Origin: Bacillota bacterium
Lineage (GTDB): Bacteria > Bacillota > Clostridia > Acetivibrionales > DTU013
Direction: 5' to 3'
DNA: 64,000 nt
Assembly (NCBI GenBank): GCA_023435745.1
Contig: JAEZMD010000017.1
Span: 1-64,000, forward strand
Part shown: positions 40,936 through 48,443 of the stretch, piece by piece
How positions within the stretch are numbered: position 1 is the stretch's first letter
Layout: every line of letters begins with the position of its first letter
The notes under the pieces: generated by a model
Databases searched by the model: none
What the model was told of the DNA's origin: nothing
What the model saw: only the letters and a program-made list of their open reading frames with translations
Position numbers and translations under genes: made by a program

Positions 40936-41405
40936 AACCAATAATCGACGTAGCTTGTGGCAGTAAAATGTTTTGGTTCGACAAAGATAATCCGAATGTG
41001 GAGTTTTGCGACAAGCGGGAAGTGCCGTTCCATGAATTTTATCCACAGAGATATATTGAAATCAAGCCTGATACGGTATGTGACTTTACCGCTCTGCCGT
41101 TTCCTGATAAATCATTTAAGCTAGTTGTATTTGACCCACCACATTTAACAAACGCGGGAACGAGCTCGTGGACTTACTTGAAATACGGCCGTCTTGAAGG
41201 AAACTGGCCGCAGATGATACATGATGGATTTGCTGAGTGTATGAGAGTGCTTGACGATTTCGGCACACTCATATTCAAGTGGTCAGAGGTACAAATCCCG
41301 CTTAGAAAGGTTTTGAAAGCAATCGGACACGAACCGCTATTCGGGCATCGGAGCGGCAAAAACATGAATACCCACTGGATGGCATTTATGAAAGGGGTGT
41401 CGTAG
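40932..41405 (+). CDS. SAM-dependent methyltransferase (DNA MTase-like)
   Basis: The 157-residue protein has a class I methyltransferase core: DVACGSKMFWFDK near residue 6, an acidic strand end (CDFTALPFPDKSF) and the catalytic-like DPPHLTNAG near residue 67. It is close to phage DNA-methyltransferase-like proteins of unknown specificity. It overlaps the preceding gene (ATGA) and abuts the second SleB-like gene. Confidence 0.75.
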   Translation: MKPIIDVACGSKMFWFDKDNPNVEFCDKREVPFHEFYPQRYIEIKPDTVCDFTALPFPDKSFKLVVFDPPHLTNAGTSSWTYLKYGRLEGNWPQMIHDGFAECMRVLDDFGTLIFKWSEVQIPLRKVLKAIGHEPLFGHRSGKNMNTHWMAFMKGVS

Positions 41406-42068
41406 ATGAAACTCAGAACACATATTCTCATAGACATTATATCGCTCATTACTGCTTTCTGTATCACCTTGACAGTCTGTACGTTCATTGAAGCCGTTGA
41501 ACTTAAAAAAACGATAAATTACTTGTCCGAAGAAAATTTTGCCTTAAAAACGCAAATAGACACCTTAACGGCGAACAGTGAAAAAGCGAAGGAAAAACAA
41601 GAAAGGCAGATTGAAGAACTAACCAAGCAAATCGAAACGCTATCTCAGGAAGTCAGCAAGTTACGGGCAAGTTACCAGCAAGTTAAGTCAGACCGCTCCG
41701 GCGATCGTGTACGCTACAACCTGACCGATACAGAGCGTGACCTTGTTGAACGTGTTGTCATGGCAGAATCGGGCGGAGAGTGTTTTGAGGGACAAATGCT
41801 TGTCTGTCAGTGCATCCTGAACGCCTGCGAGATAGACGGCATCAGACCACAACAGGTGATTAAGAAATATGCTTATGCAAAAGGCAGACCGGCGGCATCA
41901 GACAGCGTGAAACGTGCTGTATCGGAAGTGTTCGACAGGGGTGAAACGGTGACACAAGAGCCGATAGTTTATTTCTATGCGCCAAAGGTTGTACGGAGCG
42001 AGTTCCATGAGAGGCAGAGGTTTGTACTACGGGAAGGGAATCACAAGTTTTTTGCAGAGAGGGAGTGA
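41406..42068 (+). CDS. SleB-like cell-wall hydrolase, membrane-anchored (copy 2)
   Basis: The 220-residue protein repeats the plan of the gene at 31539: N-terminal membrane anchor, coiled coil (about residues 30-85) and SleB-type hydrolase domain (ERVVMAESGGECFEGQMLVCQCILN). The hydrolase halves are nearly identical in protein and similar in DNA; the anchors and coiled coils differ. This looks like duplication or recombination between related phages. Confidence 0.85.
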   Translation: MKLRTHILIDIISLITAFCITLTVCTFIEAVELKKTINYLSEENFALKTQIDTLTANSEKAKEKQERQIEELTKQIETLSQEVSKLRASYQQVKSDRSGDRVRYNLTDTERDLVERVVMAESGGECFEGQMLVCQCILNACEIDGIRPQQVIKKYAYAKGRPAASDSVKRAVSEVFDRGETVTQEPIVYFYAPKVVRSEFHERQRFVLREGNHKFFAERE

Positions 42069-42075
42069 GGTAAAC

Positions 42076-42276
42076 ATGTTTACAAAATCGAAGATGGTAA
42101 GAACCAAAAAAGATCATAAATGCCTATATTGCGATAAAACAATCGAGGTAGGAAGTCTTTGCACTTATGGGGTTACAACTGATTCTGAATTTGTTGGACA
42201 AGGGAGAAAGGCTATTTACTATGGACATATTTGCAAAGATTGCTTTGATTATAAAAACAATCTGAATTACAAATAA
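42076..42276 (+). CDS. Small zinc-binding protein (paralogue of 38257)
   Basis: The 66-residue product has MVRTKKDHKCLYCDKTI and HICKDCFDY, two CxxC pairs forming a likely treble-clef zinc site. It matches the N-terminal half of the gene at 38257. GAGG precedes the ATG. Confidence 0.65.
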   Translation: MFTKSKMVRTKKDHKCLYCDKTIEVGSLCTYGVTTDSEFVGQGRKAIYYGHICKDCFDYKNNLNYK

Positions 42277-42309
42277 CCAGGATATGGCGTAGGAAATGGA
42301 GGGGTGATT

Positions 42310-42624
42310 ATGTCTTGCACTTGGGAATATGACGAACATTACGACTACTGGGAGACGGGATGCGGCAACAACCACGTCTTTGCTGCGGGTGGAGTTAAGG
42401 AAAACGGGTATAAATATTGTCCTTATTGCGGCAAAGAGATCAATGCCGAATACCACAATCCTGCTGATGTGGCAGCGCTGGAACAGATGAAGGATATTCT
42501 GCTAGAAGCCCGTGATATGATGCTTAAACACAGTATTTCAGCAATGCAGGAATGGTGCGATACACGCGGGAAACGTGCCTTGGAATATATCAACAAGACG
42601 ATTGGAGGTCGGGAAGATGTTTGA
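42310..42624 (+). CDS. Small zinc-ribbon phage protein
   Basis: The 104-residue product starts MSCTWEYDEHYDYWETGCGN and has KYCPYCGKEI, a classic zinc ribbon, near residue 39. A helical C-terminal part follows. Proteins starting like this are widespread in Firmicute phages. GGAGGGG precedes the ATG. Function unknown. Confidence 0.7.
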   Translation: MSCTWEYDEHYDYWETGCGNNHVFAAGGVKENGYKYCPYCGKEINAEYHNPADVAALEQMKDILLEARDMMLKHSISAMQEWCDTRGKRALEYINKTIGGREDV

Positions 42625-43111
42625 GAGGTTGACAAAACGAATGAGCAGTATCAGCTATGTGATGTGTGGGAATGTAATATTGTCAAAGTGCGAGAATTGC
42701 AACAACAGGATGCCGTCTTGTTATGAAGAAGATTGTGGGGCTAATATAGAGGCGCTTAAACGCCTTGCCGCATACGAGGACGCCGGACTTTTGCCGGAGG
42801 AAGTGCGGGCGTTGGCGGAGGTGAGGGCAGATGGGCGGTTGGTGGTGTTGCCCGCAAAAGTTGGATACAGAGTAAAAGTGGACGCAAGGACGCTGCCGTG
42901 GCATTATCTTCATCCCGCAGATCGATGCGGTGATTTCGCAAATTGCATGGTTATTGGGTTCTCTGCAACAAAAAGACAAACATTTATGAAACTGGTTGCC
43001 CTGTACCCTTCTAGGATGAATAGACGCGGATATCTGCGGTATTCAGTGGGAGCAATCGGTAAAACTGTATTCTGTGAAGCCGCAGAAAAGGCACTGGAGG
43101 TGGGGGAATGA
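42617..43111 (+). CDS. Conserved phage protein with YEDAGL-PEEV motif
   Basis: The 164-residue protein has the widely occurring phage pattern LKRLAAYEDAGLLPEEVRAL near residue 50, in front of which lie several cysteines. The rest is beta-rich and not assigned. ATG at 42617 behind TGGAGG, overlapping the preceding gene by 8 bases. Function unknown although the motif is common in phage genomes. Confidence 0.7.
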   Translation: MFERLTKRMSSISYVMCGNVILSKCENCNNRMPSCYEEDCGANIEALKRLAAYEDAGLLPEEVRALAEVRADGRLVVLPAKVGYRVKVDARTLPWHYLHPADRCGDFANCMVIGFSATKRQTFMKLVALYPSRMNRRGYLRYSVGAIGKTVFCEAAEKALEVGE

Positions 43112-43446
43112 CAAAAGCTGAACGGATGCAGGCATATGAAAAATACGACGGCAGATGTGCCTACTGCGGTAAAAAGATAGAGTACAAGGATATGCAGGTT
43201 GACCATATTGTGCCGAAACTCAAGGGCGGTAAAAACGAGATAAATAACTACAATCCAGCCTGCCGAAGATGTAACCACTACAAAGATACGTTTGACATAG
43301 AGCAGTTTCGGCAGATGCTTAAGACCATGCATGAGCGCACACAAAAGATTTACATAAACAAGGTTGCGGAGGATTACGGGATTATACAGATAAAGCCGTG
43401 GGATGGGGTATTTTACTTTGAGAGGGAGGCTGAAAGGGATGAATAA
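43108..43446 (+). CDS. HNH endonuclease
   Basis: The 112-residue protein has a complete HNH core: CAYCGKKI, VDHIVPKLKGGKNEINNYNPACRRCNHYK. That gives the catalytic DH pair, the Asn and two zinc CxxC pairs. It lies far from the terminase, so it may be a mobile or recombination-linked nuclease and not the packaging HNH. It overlaps its neighbours by 4 and 8 bases. Confidence 0.88.
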   Translation: MTKAERMQAYEKYDGRCAYCGKKIEYKDMQVDHIVPKLKGGKNEINNYNPACRRCNHYKDTFDIEQFRQMLKTMHERTQKIYINKVAEDYGIIQIKPWDGVFYFEREAERDE

Positions 43447-44275
43447 GCAGGGTAAAAACGGAATTGAATGGTGCACTTATACTTGGTCGCCGGTCACGGG
43501 CTGCCTGCATGGGTGCGAATACTGCTATGCGGAGAAGATAGCGAGGCGGTTTGGAGGCGGCAAAAACGATAAAGCAATTCATTATCTTGGGGAACCAATG
43601 TATAAGCAAAAGAAAAACGGACTTGCTTCATATGGGTCTGATATGATGATTGATCCTTATCCGTTCGGCTTCACTCCTACATTCCACAAATATCGCCTTG
43701 GCGAACCACAGCAGGTCAAGAAACCGCAGAAGATATTCGTTGTCAGCATGGGCGATCTGTTCGGGGAATGGGTACCGGATGAATGGATAGAGGAAGTATT
43801 TGCGGCTTGTAAAAAGGCTCCGCAACATACATATTTGTTTCTAACGAAAAACCCATCAAGGTATTGGCAACTTCATGACAAAGGGATATTACCAGATAAG
43901 AATAATTATTGGTACGGCACTACATTGACACATGGCAAGGACGAACATAGGGTAGCCAATAATCTTCCGGCATATACTGGGCTTCCAAAACCTACATTCA
44001 GAAATACATTTGTAAGTGCAGAACCCATATTAGACAATATCGAGGGCATGCATCCAATGGGAGGATTCTTTACATACTACCCTCGCACCATAAAATGGGC
44101 GATATTGGGAGCAGAAACCGGAAATCGAAAAGACAAGGTTATTCCTGAAAGAAAATGGATCGAGAACATCGTTTCAGCTTGTCGCAAAGCCAATGTGCCG
44201 GTGTTCATGAAAGACTCGTTAAAAGATCTAATGGGTGACGATTTCATTCAGGAATGGCCGGAGGGGTTGAAATGA
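43439..44275 (+). CDS. Gp37/Gp68 (DUF5131) family protein
   Basis: The 278-residue protein matches the phage Gp37/Gp68 family: IEWCTYTWSPVTGCLHGCEYCYAEKIARR holds a CxxxCxxC cluster motif as in radical SAM enzymes, and the body is a TIM-barrel-like alpha/beta protein with WAILGAETG. The reaction is unknown, and the family has been compared with spore photoproduct lyase-like radical SAM proteins. ATG at 43439 lies inside the end of the HNH gene. Confidence 0.82.
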   Translation: MNKQGKNGIEWCTYTWSPVTGCLHGCEYCYAEKIARRFGGGKNDKAIHYLGEPMYKQKKNGLASYGSDMMIDPYPFGFTPTFHKYRLGEPQQVKKPQKIFVVSMGDLFGEWVPDEWIEEVFAACKKAPQHTYLFLTKNPSRYWQLHDKGILPDKNNYWYGTTLTHGKDEHRVANNLPAYTGLPKPTFRNTFVSAEPILDNIEGMHPMGGFFTYYPRTIKWAILGAETGNRKDKVIPERKWIENIVSACRKANVPVFMKDSLKDLMGDDFIQEWPEGLK

Positions 44276-44676
44276 TTAAACTAACAATTCCTGGTCCACC
44301 ATGCGCCAAACAGCGCCCGAGAGTATACGGCAGACACGCCGTAACGCCAGAAAAGACAGTGAACTATGAAACACTTGTTAAGCAACTCTACATAATCGAG
44401 CATCATGGCAAACAGTTTGAAGGACAGTTGCAAATGACGGTCAGGGCATATTTTGAGATACCCAAGAGCAAGAGCCAAAAACAAGCGCGCAACATGAGTA
44501 TTGGAGCAGAAAGGCCGGTGAAGAAGCCTGATTGGGACAACATAGGCAAAATCATATCAGATGCCTTGAATGGCCTTGCATACCACGACGACAGCCAGAT
44601 CGTAAGCGCCACGGTAGAAAAATGGTACAGCGAACAACCAAGGGTAGAGGTGGAAATACAAGAGATAGGAGTGTGA
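44272..44676 (+). CDS. rusA: RusA-family Holliday junction resolvase
   Basis: The 134-residue protein has the RusA signature KKPDWDNIGKIISDALNGLAYHDDSQI (about residues 83-110) with the catalytic acidic residues, and a basic start (GPPCAKQRPRVYG). RusA enzymes cut Holliday junctions before packaging. It overlaps the Gp37/Gp68 gene by 4 bases. Confidence 0.92.
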   Translation: MIKLTIPGPPCAKQRPRVYGRHAVTPEKTVNYETLVKQLYIIEHHGKQFEGQLQMTVRAYFEIPKSKSQKQARNMSIGAERPVKKPDWDNIGKIISDALNGLAYHDDSQIVSATVEKWYSEQPRVEVEIQEIGV

Positions 44677-44679
44677 GGG

Positions 44680-44814
44680 ATGGAACAAACATGGTACATG
44701 AAATTTAAATCATGGCTCTTTGGAATAGTACGCAAAGTGTGCAATCACTATTACGGTTGCTGCGGCTCAATATGGCGGAATTGCAATAAATGTAAATATG
44801 TGAAGGGGGCATAA
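44680..44814 (+). CDS. Small cysteine-rich protein (44 residues)
   Basis: ATG at 44680 lies behind GTGAGGG and opens a 44-residue frame (MEQTWYMKFKSWLFGIVRKV...) ending in NHYYGCCGSIWRNCNKCKY. It has a hydrophobic half and a Cys-rich half. No family recognised. Confidence 0.45.
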   Translation: MEQTWYMKFKSWLFGIVRKVCNHYYGCCGSIWRNCNKCKYVKGA

Positions 44815-44817
44815 AAC

Positions 44818-45234
44818 ATGATGGCAAAAGGGTACAAAGGCAACGATATAGGATTTGCGAAGCTGTATGCTGCAATATGGGAAAAAGCTGTAGAGGACGA
44901 GTTGAGGCATCAGATGGCAAGGTTACTGATGGACACGTCGGGGAGGCTATTTAGTGCGCTGCTAAAATACGATAAAGACGACCGCAACACATACGCAAAG
45001 GTAAGCAGGATAGTCGGCAGAGAGTACGGAGCGCAGGGGATAAGGTTTATGCAGGAGTTGGAGGCGTTGATTGATGATAGTAAGGAGGCTGTCAAAAAGG
45101 CGGTGCAAGCTAAGATATACAGAGAGGCTGAGGACTGGCCGGATAACCGTCGCAGATGCCCGGAGTTTGAAAAGGCATATGTGCAAATACGGGACAATGT
45201 GTTGGAGGCATTTAGCAGGAGGCGATGCGGATGA
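44818..45234 (+). CDS. Helical phage protein, unknown function
   Basis: The 138-residue protein is almost entirely helical and rich in Lys, Arg and Glu (RMLMDT.. to VLEAFSRRRCG). It precedes the late regulator gene, overlapping it by 4 bases. Two ATGs stand at 44818 and 44821. It is not recognised. Confidence 0.6.
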   Translation: MMAKGYKGNDIGFAKLYAAIWEKAVEDELRHQMARLLMDTSGRLFSALLKYDKDDRNTYAKVSRIVGREYGAQGIRFMQELEALIDDSKEAVKKAVQAKIYREAEDWPDNRRRCPEFEKAYVQIRDNVLEAFSRRRCG

Positions 45235-45680
45235 ATAAAGCAATTGACGAAATCCTTAAGCAATACCCCTTCATCGGCGACGATATCCGGCGAGAGCAAG
45301 CTACGCTGAATGAGTATATACAGTTGCAGATAGATGCCAGAGACACGCTCAAAGGGCAAACATTGACCGACATGCCACATATGCCAGATGGCAACACATC
45401 GGACCCGACCTGTGACGCTGTGGAGCGTGTGATTGACAAGTACCAGGAGAAGATTGACGAGCAAGTCGACAAGATAAATGAGTTGATTGACCGGCAAAAG
45501 TGGCTTGATAAGGCGTATGCGAGCCTGACGGAGGACGAACGGCGCATAGTTTGTCTGCGGTACAATGACAGGTGGCAGACGTGGAAAATTATGACCAGGT
45601 TGGGAATACTAGACCGCCGGACGTTTTATAAGATACTTGATTCAGCAAAGGATAAAATCAAAAAAATCATGTTCACATAA
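45231..45680 (+). CDS. Sigma-like late transcription regulator (ArpU/RinA type)
   Basis: The 149-residue protein ends in a sigma region 4-like helix-turn-helix (LTEDERRIVCLRYNDRWQTWKIMTRLGILDRRTFYKIL, about residues 98-135). An N-terminal helical part precedes it. Proteins with this plan (ArpU, RinA, DUF1492-like) switch on late genes in Gram-positive phages. It stands just before the packaging genes, as expected. ATG at 45231, 8 bases behind AGGAGG. Confidence 0.78.
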   Translation: MNKAIDEILKQYPFIGDDIRREQATLNEYIQLQIDARDTLKGQTLTDMPHMPDGNTSDPTCDAVERVIDKYQEKIDEQVDKINELIDRQKWLDKAYASLTEDERRIVCLRYNDRWQTWKIMTRLGILDRRTFYKILDSAKDKIKKIMFT

Positions 45681-45703
45681 AAAACAAGAAAGGATGGTAA
45701 TGT

Positions 45704-45889
45704 ATGGACAATAGCATAGAGAAATTAACTTATGATGTAGAGGATTTAATGGGTGTTTTGGGGATTTCGAGGGTTAAGGCTTATGAGCTTGCAAACAGTC
45801 AAGGTTTTCCCAAAATACGAATTGGTAAAAGAATTTTAATTCCAAAAGAATCATTGCTTAAATGGTTACAAGAAGAATCCGCAAAATAA
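45704..45889 (+). CDS. Excisionase-like helix-turn-helix protein
   Basis: The 61-residue protein has the excisionase/AlpA-like winged helix pattern (DVEDLMGVLGISRVKAYELANSQGFPKIRIGKRILIPKESLLKWL). It may be a small regulator or a directionality factor. It sits at the right end of the early genes, followed by a bidirectional terminator. Confidence 0.75.
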   Translation: MDNSIEKLTYDVEDLMGVLGISRVKAYELANSQGFPKIRIGKRILIPKESLLKWLQEESAK

Positions 45890-45901
45890 CATAAAGAAAA
45901 A

Positions 45902-45930
45902 GCCGCTATTTTTCAGCGGCCTTTTCTATT
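45902..45930. terminator. Bidirectional terminator
   Basis: GCCGCT (45902-45907) pairs with AGCGGC (45915-45920); TTTTCTATTT follows on the plus strand and TTTTTCTTT on the minus strand. It separates the rightward early operon from the leftward small operon and overlaps the 3' end of the latter's last gene. Confidence 0.85.
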
Positions 45931-46049
45931 TCCTTGCGTATCAACCATGTTACCCAATTCGTCAAATCCCTCCCATCAGCTTCGGCAAGTTTTTGCGCCT
46001 GCTCTTTGAGTTCTGACGACATACGGATATTTAATCGTGTGTCCTTCAT
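45906..46049 (-). CDS. Ribbon-helix-helix (Arc-like) protein
   Basis: The 47-residue protein MKDTRLNIRMSSELKEQAQ... has the ribbon-helix-helix pattern of Arc/CopG regulators: a beta strand (TRLNIRMSS), helix, loop and helix (DLTNWVTWLIRKEIEKAA). It probably regulates this leftward operon or is an antitoxin-like protein. ATG at 46049 behind GGAGG, with a CCCCGG/CCGGGG hairpin directly upstream. Confidence 0.75.
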   Translation of the reverse strand: MKDTRLNIRMSSELKEQAQKLAEADGRDLTNWVTWLIRKEIEKAAEK

Positions 46050-46112
46050 ATTTTCCTCCAATCTCCCCGGATATGCCGCCGGGGACGGCATCGGGGTCGG
46101 CATTGTGTTGGT

Positions 46113-46448
46113 TTATTTGATACGAGGTTCGATTTTTTCAAGTATTCTACAAACCGGGTCCGTAATAGTGATAATAGCGTAATGGACATAGCCCCTTTTA
46201 CTGATGCGTTTTTTAAACTCTGTGGCAATTATGCTTGATTCGGCGTAGTATCTCTGTGCCCACGCCGTGAGTCGCTTCAAATCCCTTTCAAGCCTACCAT
46301 CATAAACCGTTTTAAATCTGCCATAGACAGTAAATGTATAGCCCACAATCTCGTTTTTATAAACACCAATAGGGGCTTTATACATACGGCCCAAGATTTC
46401 ACGAACGTATTTTGGTACATCGTCAACAGTCATTAAAGTTCTTGACAT
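46113..46448 (-). CDS. Leftward-operon protein, unknown function
   Basis: The 111-residue basic protein (MSRTLMTVDDVPKYVREILGR...) is alpha/beta with a long helix (RLERDLKRLTAWAQRYYAESS) and no known motif. ATG at 46448 lies 8 bases behind GGAGG; the hairpin AGGCCG...CGGCCT stands upstream. Its neighbours are small and share the same layout. Confidence 0.65.
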   Translation of the reverse strand: MSRTLMTVDDVPKYVREILGRMYKAPIGVYKNEIVGYTFTVYGRFKTVYDGRLERDLKRLTAWAQRYYAESSIIATEFKKRISKRGYVHYAIITITDPVCRILEKIEPRIK

Positions 46449-46555
46449 TTTCATATCCTCCATTCTTTACTTTGGGAGGCCGCCAGCAGTATAATATTTA
46501 CTGACGGCCTGTAGTGGTTGTTATAATCCCCGGATGCTTGCGAGTGCGAAGGGGA

Positions 46556-46738
46556 TTATTTTTGATTTAATTCTTCCTCTCCTACCGAAAACCAAGGCGT
46601 ATCAATTGGATCGATAAAATATGTAGGTCTTCCAGTTCTTACGTCAAGTCCTATAATGGTTCGTTCGCCTAAATAAACACCGTTGGAGTTTGTCCATTCA
46701 ACCTTGTCACCGATTTTGTACTTGTATTCAACTGCCAT
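46556..46738 (-). CDS. SH3-like small protein
   Basis: The 60-residue protein (MAVEYKYKIGDKVEWTNSNGVYLG...) looks like an SH3/KOW-type small beta barrel. GAGGG precedes the ATG at 46738; two hairpins stand upstream. A 9-bp inverted repeat ATAATCCCC / GGGGATTAT (46523-46531, 46551-46559) overlaps its 3' end. Function unknown. Confidence 0.6.
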   Translation of the reverse strand: MAVEYKYKIGDKVEWTNSNGVYLGERTIIGLDVRTGRPTYFIDPIDTPWFSVGEEELNQK

Positions 46739-46817
46739 CCTCTTTCCCTCCATTCATATTGCGGTTGGGGCTTGTGACCAACCTGCCGCATTAAGCCGGA
46801 TGAACCGGCTCACTCTG

Positions 46818-47156
46818 CTAAAATAACAAACTGATTACTTCCCATGCCTTTCGGTTCCCCTTGTCGTATTCACTGAGTGCAAGCTCAAACGATGCGTGTT
46901 TTGCGTAAACTGGCATCATGCGGGATATTTCCTCAAACTCTTTCATTAACTCAACTATTTCCGGCCCGGTAGCTGCTTCAATACTTGCAACATATCTATA
47001 GATTTCATTTGTTAAGTATCCGATCAATGCTACGATTCTGTCTTCGTTTGCTATATTAATTTCAGCTCCGTCAACTGTGTTAAAAATGTTCTGGACACGC
47101 TTACTTGGGACTTGATACTTCTCGATGTTTTCTGTGAGATACTCTTTAATTTTCAT
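46818..47156 (-). CDS. First gene of leftward operon, helical protein
   Basis: The 112-residue protein (MKIKEYLTENIEKYQVPSKRV...) is predicted to be all-helical and acidic; no family recognised. GGAGG lies before the ATG at 47156, with the hairpin GCGGC-ttg-GCCGC upstream and a promoter at 47229-47257. It opens a four-gene operon that runs against the rest of the phage. Confidence 0.65.
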   Translation of the reverse strand: MKIKEYLTENIEKYQVPSKRVQNIFNTVDGAEINIANEDRIVALIGYLTNEIYRYVASIEAATGPEIVELMKEFEEISRMMPVYAKHASFELALSEYDKGNRKAWEVISLLF

Positions 47157-47228
47157 AACATCCTCCATCCTGCGGCCAAGCCGCTATATCAATTTGGTTT
47201 GTTGCGCTTGTGCTGTGCTGATGATTAC

Positions 47229-47257
47229 ATGTTATCACGATGGACTAACGATGCCAA
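47229..47257 (-). promoter_or_regulatory. Promoter of the leftward operon
   Basis: On the minus strand TTGGCA (47257-47252), a 17-base spacer and TGATAACAT (extended -10, 47237-47229) form a promoter just upstream of the four leftward genes. It could be active in the lysogen. Confidence 0.6.
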
Positions 47258-47333
47258 CACTATTTTGCAAAGATAGGTCTTTTGTCTATAAAACTTTTTC
47301 GTCGGCACGGACAAAATGCTACAGATTGGCATA

Positions 47334-47362
47334 TTGCAAGGCTATTGCATATATAGTAAGAT
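47334..47362 (+). promoter_or_regulatory. Late promoter before terS
   Basis: TTGCAA (47334-47339), 17 bases and TAAGAT (47357-47362) lie 60 bases before the small terminase gene. An overlapping pair TTGGCA/TATATA is also possible. This is the natural target for the sigma-like late regulator, though no activator site is recognised. Confidence 0.5.
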
Positions 47363-47424
47363 AAAGTTGAGTAGGTCGCCCAGGAGGCGATCTATTTATG
47401 TGCATATATAGGTAGGTGATAAGG

Positions 47425-48039
47425 ATGCCGGAGGAAGTTGCTGCAATAGATAAGATGCAGACTGACCTTATTAAGGTGGCAGACCATTACATTGATATAG
47501 ATTACTCAGATCGCAATGAAGAAGAAGAGCCAGAACGCAGGACCAAGTATAATACATTACTTAAGCCTAGATTTAAAGAGGTTGTACAATGGATTGCTGA
47601 GGGCTGTAATGACTATTCTATCGCTGAGAAAATTGGTGTTCATTATAACACGCTGTCGAGGTGGAAAGGCGAATATAAAGAATTTGCTGACCTTTACGCG
47701 CGCGCACAGGATGCCCGGAACTGTCTGACCATGAACTCAGCCTTCAAACGAGCCAATGGAATAAAAGTTGTATTAAAAAAGCAGAAAGTCCTTGCAGATG
47801 GCTCAGTTAAGGATTATTTGGAGGAACAATACCATGCTCCGGATGTTAATGCAATGGATTTATACTTTCGTAACAATATGCCCGGATATATAGGTCCAAA
47901 ATCGGTCGAAATTACCAATAACACGACAAATAATTTCCAATTGCCCGAACTAGAACAGGAATTACAACAATTGGCTGAAAAGCGTAAATCCCTTGAAATG
48001 CAGTTAAATCAAGGGGTTTGGGAGATTAAACCTGAGTAA
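47425..48039 (+). CDS. terS: Terminase small subunit
   Basis: The 204-residue protein has a helix-turn-helix near residues 65-85 (SIAEKIGVHYNTLSRWKGEY), typical of the DNA-recognition part of small terminases. A helical oligomerisation region and a variable tail follow. It begins the late region and precedes terL after 1.6 kb of small genes and a palindrome-rich stretch. The ATG at 47425 is chosen; a GTG at 47416 is also in frame. Confidence 0.78.
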   Translation: MPEEVAAIDKMQTDLIKVADHYIDIDYSDRNEEEEPERRTKYNTLLKPRFKEVVQWIAEGCNDYSIAEKIGVHYNTLSRWKGEYKEFADLYARAQDARNCLTMNSAFKRANGIKVVLKKQKVLADGSVKDYLEEQYHAPDVNAMDLYFRNNMPGYIGPKSVEITNNTTNNFQLPELEQELQQLAEKRKSLEMQLNQGVWEIKPE

Positions 48040-48443
48040 AGTACGCGAAGCAATTATTTCGTGTAATCACGATCAATAAATGCCTTGTATACTTACAGGC
48101 TCTAGGTTTGTGGCTAGGTTGTTACATGTTATATGTAGGTTATAAGGCTGTAGCATGCTGGCTTTAGTTATGCGGTTCAAGACTAGGGGGAGGGTAGTAC
48201 CCCGGTGCCATATTTGACCGGGGGTGGGGGTGCATATACTGTCTCTCGAAAATTCTCAGCAAAATCTGAGAAAAAATTAGCCTCAATTCAGACACGTATA
48301 CATATTGTATTATACGTCTCTGATTGGCTGAAATCTGCAAAGCCTTATACATCAATGTTTTAAGTCGGTTTTAAAGTGTGCGTTTTCGCTACACTTTTTT
48401 TAAAATATGTAGCGTTTTCGCACACATGCTACGGAGGTGCTTT
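48040..48443. other. Palindrome-rich non-coding stretch behind terS
   Basis: About 400 bases hold no gene. In order there are: a G-rich block with hairpin CCCCGGT (48200-48206) / ACCGGGG (48217-48223); hairpin TTCTCAG (48253-48259) / CTGAGAA (48266-48272); inverted repeat ACGTATA (48294-48300) / TATACGT (48311-48317); and the near-palindrome GTGTGCGTTTTCGCTAC (48376-48392) / GTAGCGTTTTCGCACAC (48409-48425), in which GCGTTTTCGC occurs twice. Candidates are a packaging (pac/cos) region or an operator for the next gene. Confidence 0.6.

Noticed and set aside
48185..48235. G-quadruplex in the block behind terS
   Set aside because: Four G runs exist, but the middle loop is very long and a plain CCCCGGT/ACCGGGG hairpin explains the region better.
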